This document shows, in pieces, positions 1 to 6,393 of a DNA stretch of 18,250 nt (position 1 is its first letter; each line of letters opens with the position of its first letter). Source of the DNA: an uncultured Faecalibacterium sp. (GTDB lineage Bacteria > Bacillota > Clostridia > Oscillospirales > Ruminococcaceae); assembly GCA_934501115.1 (NCBI GenBank), contig CAKSTO010000044.1, positions 1-18,250 on the forward strand, in the 5' to 3' direction. The position numbers were made by a program, and so were the translations under genes. The notes under the pieces are model-generated. The model was not told where the DNA came from and ran no database searches. It saw nothing but the letters and a program-made list of their open reading frames with translations.

Positions 1-4
1 ACGC

Positions 5-853
5 ATGGCTGGTTCCATGAAGGACATCAAGCTGCGCATCAAAAGCGTAGAGAGCACCATGCAGATCACCAAGGCAATGGAACTGGTGGCTTCCTCCAAA
101 ATGCGCCGCGCCAAGGAACGGGTGGAGCACAGCCGCCCCTACTTTGAAACGCTGCATGAGACCCTGACCAAGATCGCTGCGGCAGACCCCCGTGCCCGCA
201 GCCCCTACCTGCGCCGTGACGAAGTGAAGCGCACGCTGCTCATCGTCATTGCAGGCGACCGCGGCCTTGCCGGTGGATACAATTCCAACGTGCTCAAGCA
301 GGCCGCTGCCGAAGAGGGCGAGGTGCTGGTGCTGCCCATCGGCAAGCGCTCGGCAGAGTATTTCGTCCATCACGAAGTGCCCCTGTTCACGCAGGAGATA
401 CTGCTGGCGGCGGATGTCTCGGTGGGCGAGTGCTTCCAGCTGTCCCGCCAGATCACCGAAGGCTACCGCAAGGGCGAGTACGATGCGGTAAAGATCTGCT
501 ACACCCGGTTCGATTCTATGATGACCCAGACCGCAGCCACCATGGAGGTACTGCCGCTGTCCATCGAACCCACCGAGCAGCAGAAGGCGGAAGCCCGCCG
601 CAGCCAGATCCTGTACAAGCCCAGCAGCGAGGAAGTATTCAGCGCGATCATCCCGGAGTATGTGGCCGGCATCGTCTACGGCGCCGTGTGCGAGAGCGTG
701 GCAAGTGAGCTTGCCGCCCGCCGCACCGCCATGGATGCCGCCACCAAGAACGCCGGTGAGATGATCGACCATCTGAACCTGTATTATAACCGTGCCCGTC
801 AGGCCGCCATCACGCAGGAGATCACCGAGATCGTGGCCGGCGCGGAGATTTAA
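5..853 (+). CDS. atpG: F-type ATP synthase subunit gamma
   Basis: The 282-residue product is the central-stalk subunit of F1Fo ATP synthase. It is the rotor shaft inside the alpha3beta3 head and couples proton or sodium flow in the membrane to ATP synthesis. The N-terminal helix carries the family pattern DIKLRIKSVESTMQITKAM with SSKMRRAK just after it. The GDRGLAGGYNSN segment is at about residues 84-95. The C-terminal helix ends in ITQEITEIVAGA (269-280), the usual conserved tail. Length is normal for the family (about 285). The gene lies 27 bp before atpD, which fits the standard order gamma-beta-epsilon, so the alpha, delta and Fo genes should lie just left of the window. Only 4 bases precede the ATG, so its ribosome binding site cannot be seen; an alternative ATG exists at codon 5. 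Confidence 0.97.
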   Translation: MAGSMKDIKLRIKSVESTMQITKAMELVASSKMRRAKERVEHSRPYFETLHETLTKIAAADPRARSPYLRRDEVKRTLLIVIAGDRGLAGGYNSNVLKQAAAEEGEVLVLPIGKRSAEYFVHHEVPLFTQEILLAADVSVGECFQLSRQITEGYRKGEYDAVKICYTRFDSMMTQTAATMEVLPLSIEPTEQQKAEARRSQILYKPSSEEVFSAIIPEYVAGIVYGAVCESVASELAARRTAMDAATKNAGEMIDHLNLYYNRARQAAITQEITEIVAGAEI

Positions 854-880
854 CAACCTATCAAAAAGGAGTTGTAGCCT

Positions 881-2275
881 ATGTCCGAAAAACATATCGG
901 CAAGGTGCTCCAGGTCATCGGCCCGGTGCTGGACATCCAGTTTGAGGATGGCCAGCTGCCGGAGCTGCTCAACGCCATCGAGATCGACAACCACGGCGAA
1001 AAGCTGGTGGTCGAGGTGGCACAGCACACCGGCGATAACGTGGTGCGCTGCATTGCAATGAACAGCACCGATGGTCTGGTGCGCGGCACCGAAGCCGTGG
1101 ATACCGGCGAACCCATCAAAGTGCCCGTGGGCGACCAGTGTCTGGGCCGCGTGTTCAACCTGCTGGGTGAGCCCGTGGACAACAAGCCCGCCCCGGCCCC
1201 GGAGGCCTACTGGCCCATCCACCGCCCTGCTCCCAGCTACGAGGAGCAGCAGTCCACCACCGAGATCCTCGAGACCGGCATCAAGGTCGTTGACCTGATC
1301 TGCCCCTACGCAAAGGGCGGCAAGATCGGTCTGTTCGGCGGTGCAGGCGTCGGCAAGACGGTCCTGATCCAGGAGCTGATCTATAACATCGCCACCGAGC
1401 ACAACGGCTACTCGGTGTTCACCGGCGTTGGCGAGCGCACCCGTGAGGGCAACGACCTGTACGGCGAGATGACCGAGAGCGGCGTTATCAACAAGACTGC
1501 GCTGGTCTACGGCCAGATGAACGAACCTCCGGGAGCCCGTATGCGCGTGGCACTGTCCGGCCTGACCATGGCGGAGTATTTCCGCGATGTGAAGAATCAG
1601 GACGTGCTGCTCTTCATCGATAACATCTTCCGCTTCACCCAGGCAGGCTCTGAGGTGTCCGCACTGCTGGGCCGTATGCCCTCTGCCGTCGGCTACCAGC
1701 CCACGCTGGCCACCGAGATGGGTGCTCTGCAGGAGCGCATCACCTCCACCCGCAAGGGTTCCATCACCTCGGTGCAGGCCGTCTACGTGCCTGCCGACGA
1801 CCTGACAGACCCCGCCCCTGCCACCACCTTTACCCATCTGGATGCCACCACGGTTCTGAGCCGTGACATCGCTTCGCAGGGCATCTACCCCGCTGTGGAT
1901 CCGCTGGATTCCACCAGCCGCATCCTCAGTCCGGAGGTCGTGGGTCAGGAGCACTACGAGATCGCCCGTGCTGTCCAGAAGGTGCTGCAGCGCTATAAGG
2001 AGCTGCAGGACATCATTGCCATCATGGGCATGGACGAGCTGAGCGAGGAAGACAAGCGCACCGTCAGCCGCGCCCGCAAGGTGCAGCGTTTCCTGAGCCA
2101 GAGCTTCCACGTGGCAGAGCAGTTCACCGGTATGCCCGGCCAGTATGTACCGCTCAAGGAGACCCTGCGCGGCTTCAAGATGATCCTGAACGGCGAGTGC
2201 GATGAGCTGCCCGAGAGTGCATTCCTGTTCGCGGGCACCATCGATGACGTGTTCGCAAAAGCGAAGAAAGGGTAA
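881..2275 (+). CDS. atpD: F-type ATP synthase subunit beta
   Basis: The 464-residue product is the catalytic subunit of the F1 head, where ADP and phosphate are condensed to ATP. Visible motifs are the Walker A loop GGAGVGKT (residues 153-160), GVGERTREG (182-190) carrying the catalytic glutamate, the Walker B strand LLFID (243-247) and the DELSEED loop (385-391) that contacts the gamma subunit. Length is the family norm. The start is supported by AAAAAGGAG about 8 bases upstream of the ATG. It sits between atpG and atpC in one transcription unit; atpC starts 3 bases after its stop, suggesting translational coupling. Nothing is missing or unusual. Confidence 0.99.
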   Translation: MSEKHIGKVLQVIGPVLDIQFEDGQLPELLNAIEIDNHGEKLVVEVAQHTGDNVVRCIAMNSTDGLVRGTEAVDTGEPIKVPVGDQCLGRVFNLLGEPVDNKPAPAPEAYWPIHRPAPSYEEQQSTTEILETGIKVVDLICPYAKGGKIGLFGGAGVGKTVLIQELIYNIATEHNGYSVFTGVGERTREGNDLYGEMTESGVINKTALVYGQMNEPPGARMRVALSGLTMAEYFRDVKNQDVLLFIDNIFRFTQAGSEVSALLGRMPSAVGYQPTLATEMGALQERITSTRKGSITSVQAVYVPADDLTDPAPATTFTHLDATTVLSRDIASQGIYPAVDPLDSTSRILSPEVVGQEHYEIARAVQKVLQRYKELQDIIAIMGMDELSEEDKRTVSRARKVQRFLSQSFHVAEQFTGMPGQYVPLKETLRGFKMILNGECDELPESAFLFAGTIDDVFAKAKKG

Positions 2276-2278
2276 ACC

Positions 2279-2677
2279 ATGACGACCTTTCATCTGACGG
2301 TGGTCACGCCGGACGGCTGCGCCTTTGACGGGCAGGCCGAGCGCATCGTCTGCCGCGCCATCGACGGCGATATCGCCATCCTTGCCAAGCACGGGGACTA
2401 CTGCACCGCGCTGGGCATGGGCGAAGCGCATATCGTGGACGCGGACGGCCAGCGCCGCCGTGCCGCCTGTATGGGCGGCCTGCTGAGCGTGCTGGACGGC
2501 GAAGTGCGTCTGGTCGCAACCACATGGGAGTGGGCAGAGGAGATCGATCAGGCCCGCGCTGAGGCTTCCAAGAAGCGTGCGGAGGAGATCCTTGCGCAGA
2601 AGAACCTCGATCAGCGGGACTATGAGCTGGCTCAGGCACGCCTCAAACGTGCTCTGGTGCGCACCTCTATCCACTGA
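2279..2677 (+). CDS. atpC: F-type ATP synthase subunit epsilon
   Basis: The 132-residue product is the small central-stalk subunit that contacts gamma and the c-ring and can inhibit ATP hydrolysis. The N-terminal half is the expected beta-sandwich (TFHLTVVTPDG at the start, then GDIAILAKHGDY at about 30-41). The C-terminal part from about residue 84 is charged, alanine-rich and helical (EEIDQARAEASKKRAEEIL), matching the regulatory two-helix domain. It starts 3 bases after the atpD stop, so its ribosome binding site lies inside the end of atpD (AAGAAAGGG). It is the last gene of the operon; the terminator begins 7 bases downstream. Confidence 0.96.
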   Translation: MTTFHLTVVTPDGCAFDGQAERIVCRAIDGDIAILAKHGDYCTALGMGEAHIVDADGQRRRAACMGGLLSVLDGEVRLVATTWEWAEEIDQARAEASKKRAEEILAQKNLDQRDYELAQARLKRALVRTSIH

Positions 2678-2684
2678 AAAAAGC

Positions 2685-2729
2685 AAAAAAGGCTCTGCCG
2701 CACGGGATCCCGTGCGGCAGAGCCTTTTT
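2685..2729 (+). terminator. Intrinsic terminator of the atp operon
   Basis: A perfect palindrome is centred between 2707 and 2708: GGCTCTGCCGCACGGGAT pairs with ATCCCGTGCGGCAGAGCC and is followed by TTTTT. It is flanked by A6 on the left, so it could also stop transcription on the minus strand. It lies immediately after atpC. Confidence 0.93.
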
Positions 2730-2758
2730 ACATTTCAGGTTTGTTCCAACAGTGGACA

Positions 2759-2872
2759 ATTTTGAATGCCCTCCGCTTAAGCTCTGGGCATTGGCAGAGG
2801 AATTTTGATTTTTAGTTTGTGGTTCCGGAGCACCTGCGGGCGCTCCGGAACCACTTCTTCACGGGCGGGAAA
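2759..2872 (+). repeat. Two-hairpin repeat, copy 1a
   Basis: In plus orientation the unit runs as follows. A short lead-in is followed by hairpin A (arms ATGCCC 2766-2771 and GGGCAT 2786-2791, 14-nt loop). A 27-nt AT-rich linker follows. Hairpin B (2819-2854) is 36 nt with arms GTGGTTCCGGAGC and GCTCCGGAACCAC and a central CCTGCGGG. A box TTCTTCACGGGCGGG comes next. The same order, spacing and boxes recur at 2905-3019, 15811-15927 and 17698-17813. This copy faces copy 1b, so the pair forms an element of about 260 bp with imperfect terminal inverted repeats of about 38 bp. It sits downstream of the atp terminator and no coding capacity was seen (the frame after its ATG stops after four codons). 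Confidence 0.85.
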
Positions 2873-2904
2873 GTCTGACAGTAACAGCTGCTGTTTGCCG
2901 CATG

Positions 2905-3019
2905 GCTCTTCTTGTGAAAATGGGGACAGGAAAAGTCCGCAGACTTTTCCTGTCCCCGAAATAAAAACTTTTTTCCGCTGATGATGCCCAGAGCGAACGC
3001 GGAGGGCATTCAAATCGTT
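2905..3019 (-). repeat. Two-hairpin repeat, copy 1b
   Basis: On the minus strand this copy reads AACGATTT, hairpin A (ATGCCC/GGGCAT, plus-strand 2984-3009, loop 2990-3003), a 26-nt linker, hairpin B (2922-2957, 16-bp stem with arms GGGGACAGGAAAAGTC and GACTTTTCCTGTCCCC, loop TGCG) and then ATTTTCACAAG. It starts 12 bases beyond the udk stop codon in the same direction as udk. Hairpin B followed by T-rich sequence could act as the udk terminator. It is in inverted orientation to copy 1a. Confidence 0.87.
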
Positions 3020-3031
3020 CGGGATATCTGC

Positions 3032-3661
3032 TCAGAGCGTGTTGGCCTTCTCGATCAGGTTGCGGATGTGATGCGCCAGCATCTCCACCGCAGCGGTGTT
3101 CTCGCCGCCATTGGGTACAATGATGTCTGCGTTGCGCTTGCTGGGTTCCACAAAGGCCTCGTGCATGGGCTTGACGGTGGTCAGGTACTGCTCAATGACG
3201 CTGTCCAGACTGCGGCCGCGCTCTTTCACGTCCCGCACCAGACGGCGCAGGATGCGCTCGTCAGCGTCGGTGTCCACAAAGATCTTGTAATCGAACATGG
3301 CGCACAGCTCCGGCTCCACAAAGGGCAGGATGCCTTCCACAATCAGCACCGGTGCGGGCTCGATGTGCTGCACCTTGTCGCTGCGGTTGTGGTTGGCGTA
3401 GTCATACACCGGGCAGTCGATGGCGCGGCCTGCCTTCAGCTCCTGTAGGTGATAGATCAGCAAAGCATTGTCAAAGGCGTCCGGATGGTCATAGTTCAGC
3501 TTGCAGCGCTCTTCAAAGGGCAGCTCGTCGTGACGCTTATAGTAGCTGTCATGGGAGATCAGGCGCACCTCGTCCTCGCCAAAGCGCTCCTTCAGCCGCA
3601 GAGCAAGGGTGGTCTTGCCGCTGCCGGAACCGCCTGCAATGCCAATGATCAGATTATTCAT
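3032..3661 (-). CDS. udk: Uridine kinase
   Basis: The 209-residue P-loop kinase phosphorylates uridine or cytidine to UMP or CMP with ATP or GTP, a step of pyrimidine salvage in the cytoplasm. The N-terminus carries the Walker A loop GGSGSGKT (residues 10-17). It is followed by the uridine-kinase patterns DSYYK and NYDHPDAFD, then a YDYANH segment and an IVEGILPF strand typical of the family. Length matches bacterial Udk (about 210). The frame stays open upstream to 3946, but the start at 3661 is chosen because AGGAGGG lies 6 bases before the ATG and homologues begin here. It is divergent from the cardiolipin synthase gene and convergent with the atp operon. A repeat copy just after the stop may serve as its terminator. 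Confidence 0.96.
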   Translation of the reverse strand: MNNLIIGIAGGSGSGKTTLALRLKERFGEDEVRLISHDSYYKRHDELPFEERCKLNYDHPDAFDNALLIYHLQELKAGRAIDCPVYDYANHNRSDKVQHIEPAPVLIVEGILPFVEPELCAMFDYKIFVDTDADERILRRLVRDVKERGRSLDSVIEQYLTTVKPMHEAFVEPSKRNADIIVPNGGENTAAVEMLAHHIRNLIEKANTL

Positions 3662-3716
3662 AGGGATCCCTCCTGCATCATCCTGCCGCTTTGGGTGGAA
3701 AAAAGGGCAGGAATGG

Positions 3717-3724
3717 ATTATAAT
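3717..3724. promoter_or_regulatory. Possible shared -10 box for divergent udk and cls
   Basis: The palindrome ATTATAAT gives a consensus TATAAT on both strands in the gap between the divergent udk and cls starts. No good -35 box is visible at 16-18 bp on either side, so this is only a candidate. Confidence 0.3.
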
Positions 3725-3844
3725 AGGTGCAAAGCTGCCTGCCCGGGACACAGCGCCGGCGGGCTTGTTCCTGTACATCATAACACAAACCGGCACATTT
3801 TTACAGCCCCGGAGCTGCAAATGTGTGAGATAAGGGAAAATGCC

Positions 3845-5464
3845 ATGCAGAAAAAACAGTTTCAGCAAAATATGAAGGACAAGGTTCGGGTGTTTGAGGA
3901 TGGCGGCATCCGCCTGCTCAAAAAGGGGCAGAAGGGCGTGGTACACGCTATTTTCAGCCGTTTTGGTCTGGTGCTGGTTCTGCTGCTTTTACAGGCGTTT
4001 GCGCTGTTCAGCCTGCTGCAGTGGTTCGGCGGGCTGCTGCCGCATTATTTTGGCGGCACCCTGCTGGTAACAGCGGCAATGATGGTCTATCTGCTCAATC
4101 AGGACATGGACAACAGCGTGCGCATCACATGGCTGGTGGTCACGGCACTGATGCCGGTGCTGGGCGTGCCGCTGTTCTGGTACACCAAAAGTGATGTGGG
4201 TCACAATGCCCTGAAGCACCGCCTGCTGGATCTGGAGAGCCGGACCCGCGCCCAGCTGCCGCAGAATGAGCAGACCGTGGAGCTTTTGCAGGATCAGGCA
4301 CCCGAAGCGGTGCCGCTGGCACGGTATCTGCGGGGCAAGGGCGGCGGCTTTCCGGTCTATGCCGACACGGCGGCCACCTACTTCAACGGCGGCGAAACCA
4401 TGTTCGATGAAATGCTGCGCCAGCTGGAAACGGCAAAAAAGTACATCTTTCTGGAATATTTCATCGTGGATGAAGGCCTGATGTGGGGCCGCATTCTGGA
4501 AGTGCTGGCCCGCAAGGCGGCGCAGGGAGTGGATGTGCGGGTGATGTATGACGGCACCTGCGAGTTTTCCACCCTGCCGCGGGATTACCCCAGCCGGCTG
4601 GAAGCGCTGGGCATCCAGTGCAAGGTGTTCTCGCCGGTCACGCCCTTCGTCTCCACCCACTACAACTACCGCGACCACCGCAAAATTCTGGTCATCGATG
4701 GCCGGGTGGGCTTTACCGGCGGCGTGAATCTGGCAGATGAGTACATCAACCACATCGAAAAGTATGGCCGCTGGAAGGACTCGGCCCTGATGCTGGAAGG
4801 CGAAGGTGTGCGCTCCATGACGGCGCTGTTCCTGCAGATGTGGTGCATCCTGCGCCAGCCGGAGTTTGAGCAGTTCCTGTCCGATCCCATCCCGGCGGCA
4901 GCAAACGCCAAGGGCTTTGTGGTGCCCTACGGAGACTGCCCGCTGGACGGTGAGCGGGTGGGCGAAATGGTGTACATGGATATGCTCAACCGCGCCCGGA
5001 AGTATGTGCACATCATCACGCCGTATCTGATCCTGGACGGCGAGCTGGAAACGGCCCTGCGCTTTGCGGCAGAGCGCGGTGTGGATGTGCACCTGATCCT
5101 GCCCGGCAAGCCGGACAAGTGGTTCGCTTATGCACTGGCCAAGACCCACTACAAGGCACTGCTCTCCTCGGGCGTGAAGATCAGCGAGTGGACGCCCGGC
5201 TTTACCCATGCCAAGGTAGTCATTGCGGACGGTGTGGAAGCCGTGGCAGGCACCATCAATCTGGACTACCGCAGCCTGTACCATCACTTTGAAAACGCGG
5301 TCTGGATGCGCGGCACCGACTGCATTGCCAACATGGAAGCGGATTTTCAGGATACGCTTATCCGGTGCCGCAGGGTGGAGCGGACGAGAGAAAGCATCTG
5401 GCAGGGAAAAAAGCTGCTGCATCTGGCGGGCATCCTGCTCAAGTTCATTGCGCCGCTGGTGTGA
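3845..5464 (+). CDS. cls: Cardiolipin synthase (phospholipase D family)
   Basis: The 539-residue membrane enzyme should join two phosphatidylglycerol molecules to make cardiolipin and glycerol. Three hydrophobic segments come first (about residues 36-57, 67-84 and 92-112). Two phospholipase D catalytic motifs HxKxxxxD follow: HRKILVID (H278, K280, D285), with GFTGGVNLADEY just after it, and HAKVVIAD (H455, K457, D462), followed by GTINLDYRS. This two-HKD, membrane-anchored layout is that of bacterial Cls. The chosen ATG has AAGGG 8 bases upstream. An in-frame ATG at 3821 with GGAG 6 bases upstream would add 8 residues and cannot be excluded. The frame is open further upstream without a credible start. 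A terminator shared with the convergent zinc-ribbon gene follows. Confidence 0.93.
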   Translation: MQKKQFQQNMKDKVRVFEDGGIRLLKKGQKGVVHAIFSRFGLVLVLLLLQAFALFSLLQWFGGLLPHYFGGTLLVTAAMMVYLLNQDMDNSVRITWLVVTALMPVLGVPLFWYTKSDVGHNALKHRLLDLESRTRAQLPQNEQTVELLQDQAPEAVPLARYLRGKGGGFPVYADTAATYFNGGETMFDEMLRQLETAKKYIFLEYFIVDEGLMWGRILEVLARKAAQGVDVRVMYDGTCEFSTLPRDYPSRLEALGIQCKVFSPVTPFVSTHYNYRDHRKILVIDGRVGFTGGVNLADEYINHIEKYGRWKDSALMLEGEGVRSMTALFLQMWCILRQPEFEQFLSDPIPAAANAKGFVVPYGDCPLDGERVGEMVYMDMLNRARKYVHIITPYLILDGELETALRFAAERGVDVHLILPGKPDKWFAYALAKTHYKALLSSGVKISEWTPGFTHAKVVIADGVEAVAGTINLDYRSLYHHFENAVWMRGTDCIANMEADFQDTLIRCRRVERTRESIWQGKKLLHLAGILLKFIAPLV

Positions 5465-5516
5465 AGGACTCCTTCCGTCATCGCTGCGTAAGCAGACTGA
5501 AGAGGCTCTGAATACA

Positions 5517-5550
5517 AAAAGGCCCGCTGCCTTTCGACAGCGGGCCTTTT
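5517..5550. terminator. Bidirectional terminator between cls and the zinc-ribbon gene
   Basis: GGCCCGCTG (5521-5529) pairs with CAGCGGGCC (5538-5546) around an 8-nt loop. It is flanked by A5 on the left and TTTT on the right. It separates two convergent genes and has the form of an intrinsic terminator on both strands. Confidence 0.9.
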
Positions 5551-5577
5551 GTTACCGATTTAAGTTAAAATCAGCGC

Positions 5578-5865
5578 TTAGTTCTGCTTCATGCGAGCGA
5601 AGCAGTCAGAGCAGTAAACGGGACGATCCTCACGGGGCTGGAAGGGAACCTTGCAAGCCTTGCCGCAAGCTGCGCAGACAGCATCGAACATCTGACGCTC
5701 ACCGCTGTTGCTGCGTGCGCCGCCGTTCTTGCGGGCGTCACGGCAGGGCTTGCAGCGCTGGGGCTGGTTCTCAAAGCCGCGAGATGCGTAGAACTCCTGC
5801 TCACCAGCAGTCCAAACAAATTCCTTACCGCAGTCCTTGCAGACCAGAGTCTTGTCTTCAAACAT
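5578..5865 (-). CDS. Small two-domain zinc-ribbon protein
   Basis: The 95-residue product has two treble-cysteine modules. The first has C9-x2-C12 and C38-x2-C41. The second has C64-x2-C67-x3-C71 and C85-x2-C88, with the pattern VPFQPREDRPVYC before the last pair. Both modules are expected to bind zinc. This layout matches the 'probable zinc-ribbon' family common in Firmicutes, whose function is not established; a nucleic-acid or protein contact role is only a guess. The start is supported by AGAGGAG 8 bases before the ATG. The gene is monocistronic, with a near-consensus promoter about 140 bp upstream and an unusually long leader, and it shares a bidirectional terminator with cls. Confidence 0.9.
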   Translation of the reverse strand: MFEDKTLVCKDCGKEFVWTAGEQEFYASRGFENQPQRCKPCRDARKNGGARSNSGERQMFDAVCAACGKACKVPFQPREDRPVYCSDCFARMKQN

Positions 5866-5995
5866 AGTAGTATCTCCTCTTTAGTTAGTTCTTGCCCACG
5901 GAAGGATTGTAACCATACCTTTGGTTTTGGGACCATCGCGCTGATCAGTAAGCTTACCAGGGGCTTGAATAGTACGTGTCCTCTAGCTGAGGACT
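5866..5995 (-). promoter_or_regulatory. Long structured 5' leader of the zinc-ribbon gene
   Basis: Transcription from the promoter at 6001-6029 should start near 5994-5995, leaving a leader of about 130 nt. A hairpin GTCCTC-AGCTA-GAGGAC (plus-strand 5978-5994) would sit at the very 5' end of the RNA. Further inward there is a GTAAGCTTAC palindrome (5948-5957). No known riboswitch was recognised and no second hairpin with a U-run (attenuator) was seen. Confidence 0.5.
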
Positions 5996-6000
5996 TTACT

Positions 6001-6029
6001 ATTGTACCGTTCTTTTTGAATTTTGTCAA
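6001..6029 (-). promoter_or_regulatory. Sigma-A promoter of the zinc-ribbon gene
   Basis: On the minus strand TTGACA (plus-strand 6024-6029) is separated by 17 bp from TACAAT (6001-6006). This is a perfect -35 and a five-of-six -10 at ideal spacing, so a strong constitutive promoter is expected. Confidence 0.87.
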
Positions 6030-6149
6030 CCAAAAAACAACCATTCGCCCTGCTATTTGTATAGATAGCACAATCCGACAGGTTTTATTTGGGTAAAATA
6101 ACTGCTGGAAGTCAGAAAAGCGGAACGCCGCACAGGGTCAGCTTCCTAG

Positions 6150-6286
6150 CCCTCTCAGTCAATGCCTATCGGCATTGCCAGCTCTCCCAAAGGGAGAGCC
6201 TTTGGCAATCCACACAAACTTCATCTCTTTGCCAAGGCCTCTCCCTTTGGGAGAGGTGTCACCGCAGGTGACGGAGAGGGCGAGGA
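6150..6286. repeat. Palindromic CTCTCCC repeat, paired inverted copy
   Basis: Outer arms CCCTCTC (6150-6156) and GAGAGGG (6274-6280) enclose two inverted half-elements. Each half has a core hairpin: CTCTCCC-AAA-GGGAGAG (6182-6198) and CTCTCCC-TTT-GGGAGAG (6239-6255). Each also has a side hairpin: AATGCC-TATC-GGCATT (6161-6176) and GTCACC-GCA-GGTGAC (6258-6272). CCTTTGGCAA (6199-6208) is complementary to the facing TTGCCAAGG (6229-6237), so the whole 137 bp can fold as one branched structure. Related single units are at 14888-14964 and 17882-17943. I recall such palindromes as frequent in Faecalibacterium-like genomes, but could not verify this. No gene lies in 5870-6393 apart from the leader, this repeat and the ackA terminator. 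Confidence 0.88.
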
Positions 6287-6331
6287 TGCTGGAGTAGAAG
6301 CATTTTCAATAAAAATCTGCCGATCTTCTGA

Positions 6332-6370
6332 AATAGCAAAAGGGCTACCGCACATTCCGTGCAGCAGCCC
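6332..6370 (-). terminator. Intrinsic terminator of ackA
   Basis: On the minus strand GGGCTGCTGCAC pairs with GTGCGGTAGCCC (two G-U pairs) around a 5-nt loop, followed by the T-rich TTTTGCTA. It begins about 24 bases after the ackA stop. Confidence 0.8.
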
Positions 6371-6393
6371 CTGCAAAGCCCTTTGGGAAACGA

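Noticed and set aside
2812..3009. Conserved small protein in the two-hairpin repeat: minus-strand frames in copies 1b and 2 both begin like MxxAFALxIISG.
   Set aside because: Copy 1a stops after four codons and copy 3 lacks the ATG and has a stop, while the paired arms are what is kept. The shared residues follow from DNA structure conservation, not coding selection.
2759..3019. Integron attC site, since attC also keeps structure over sequence.
   Set aside because: No RYYYAAC/GTTRRRY core pair in the right place, no integrase and no gene-cassette layout were seen.
3989..5422. Open frame of 477 codons opposite the cardiolipin synthase gene.
   Set aside because: No start signal or recognisable domain; the plus strand carries both catalytic HKD motifs.
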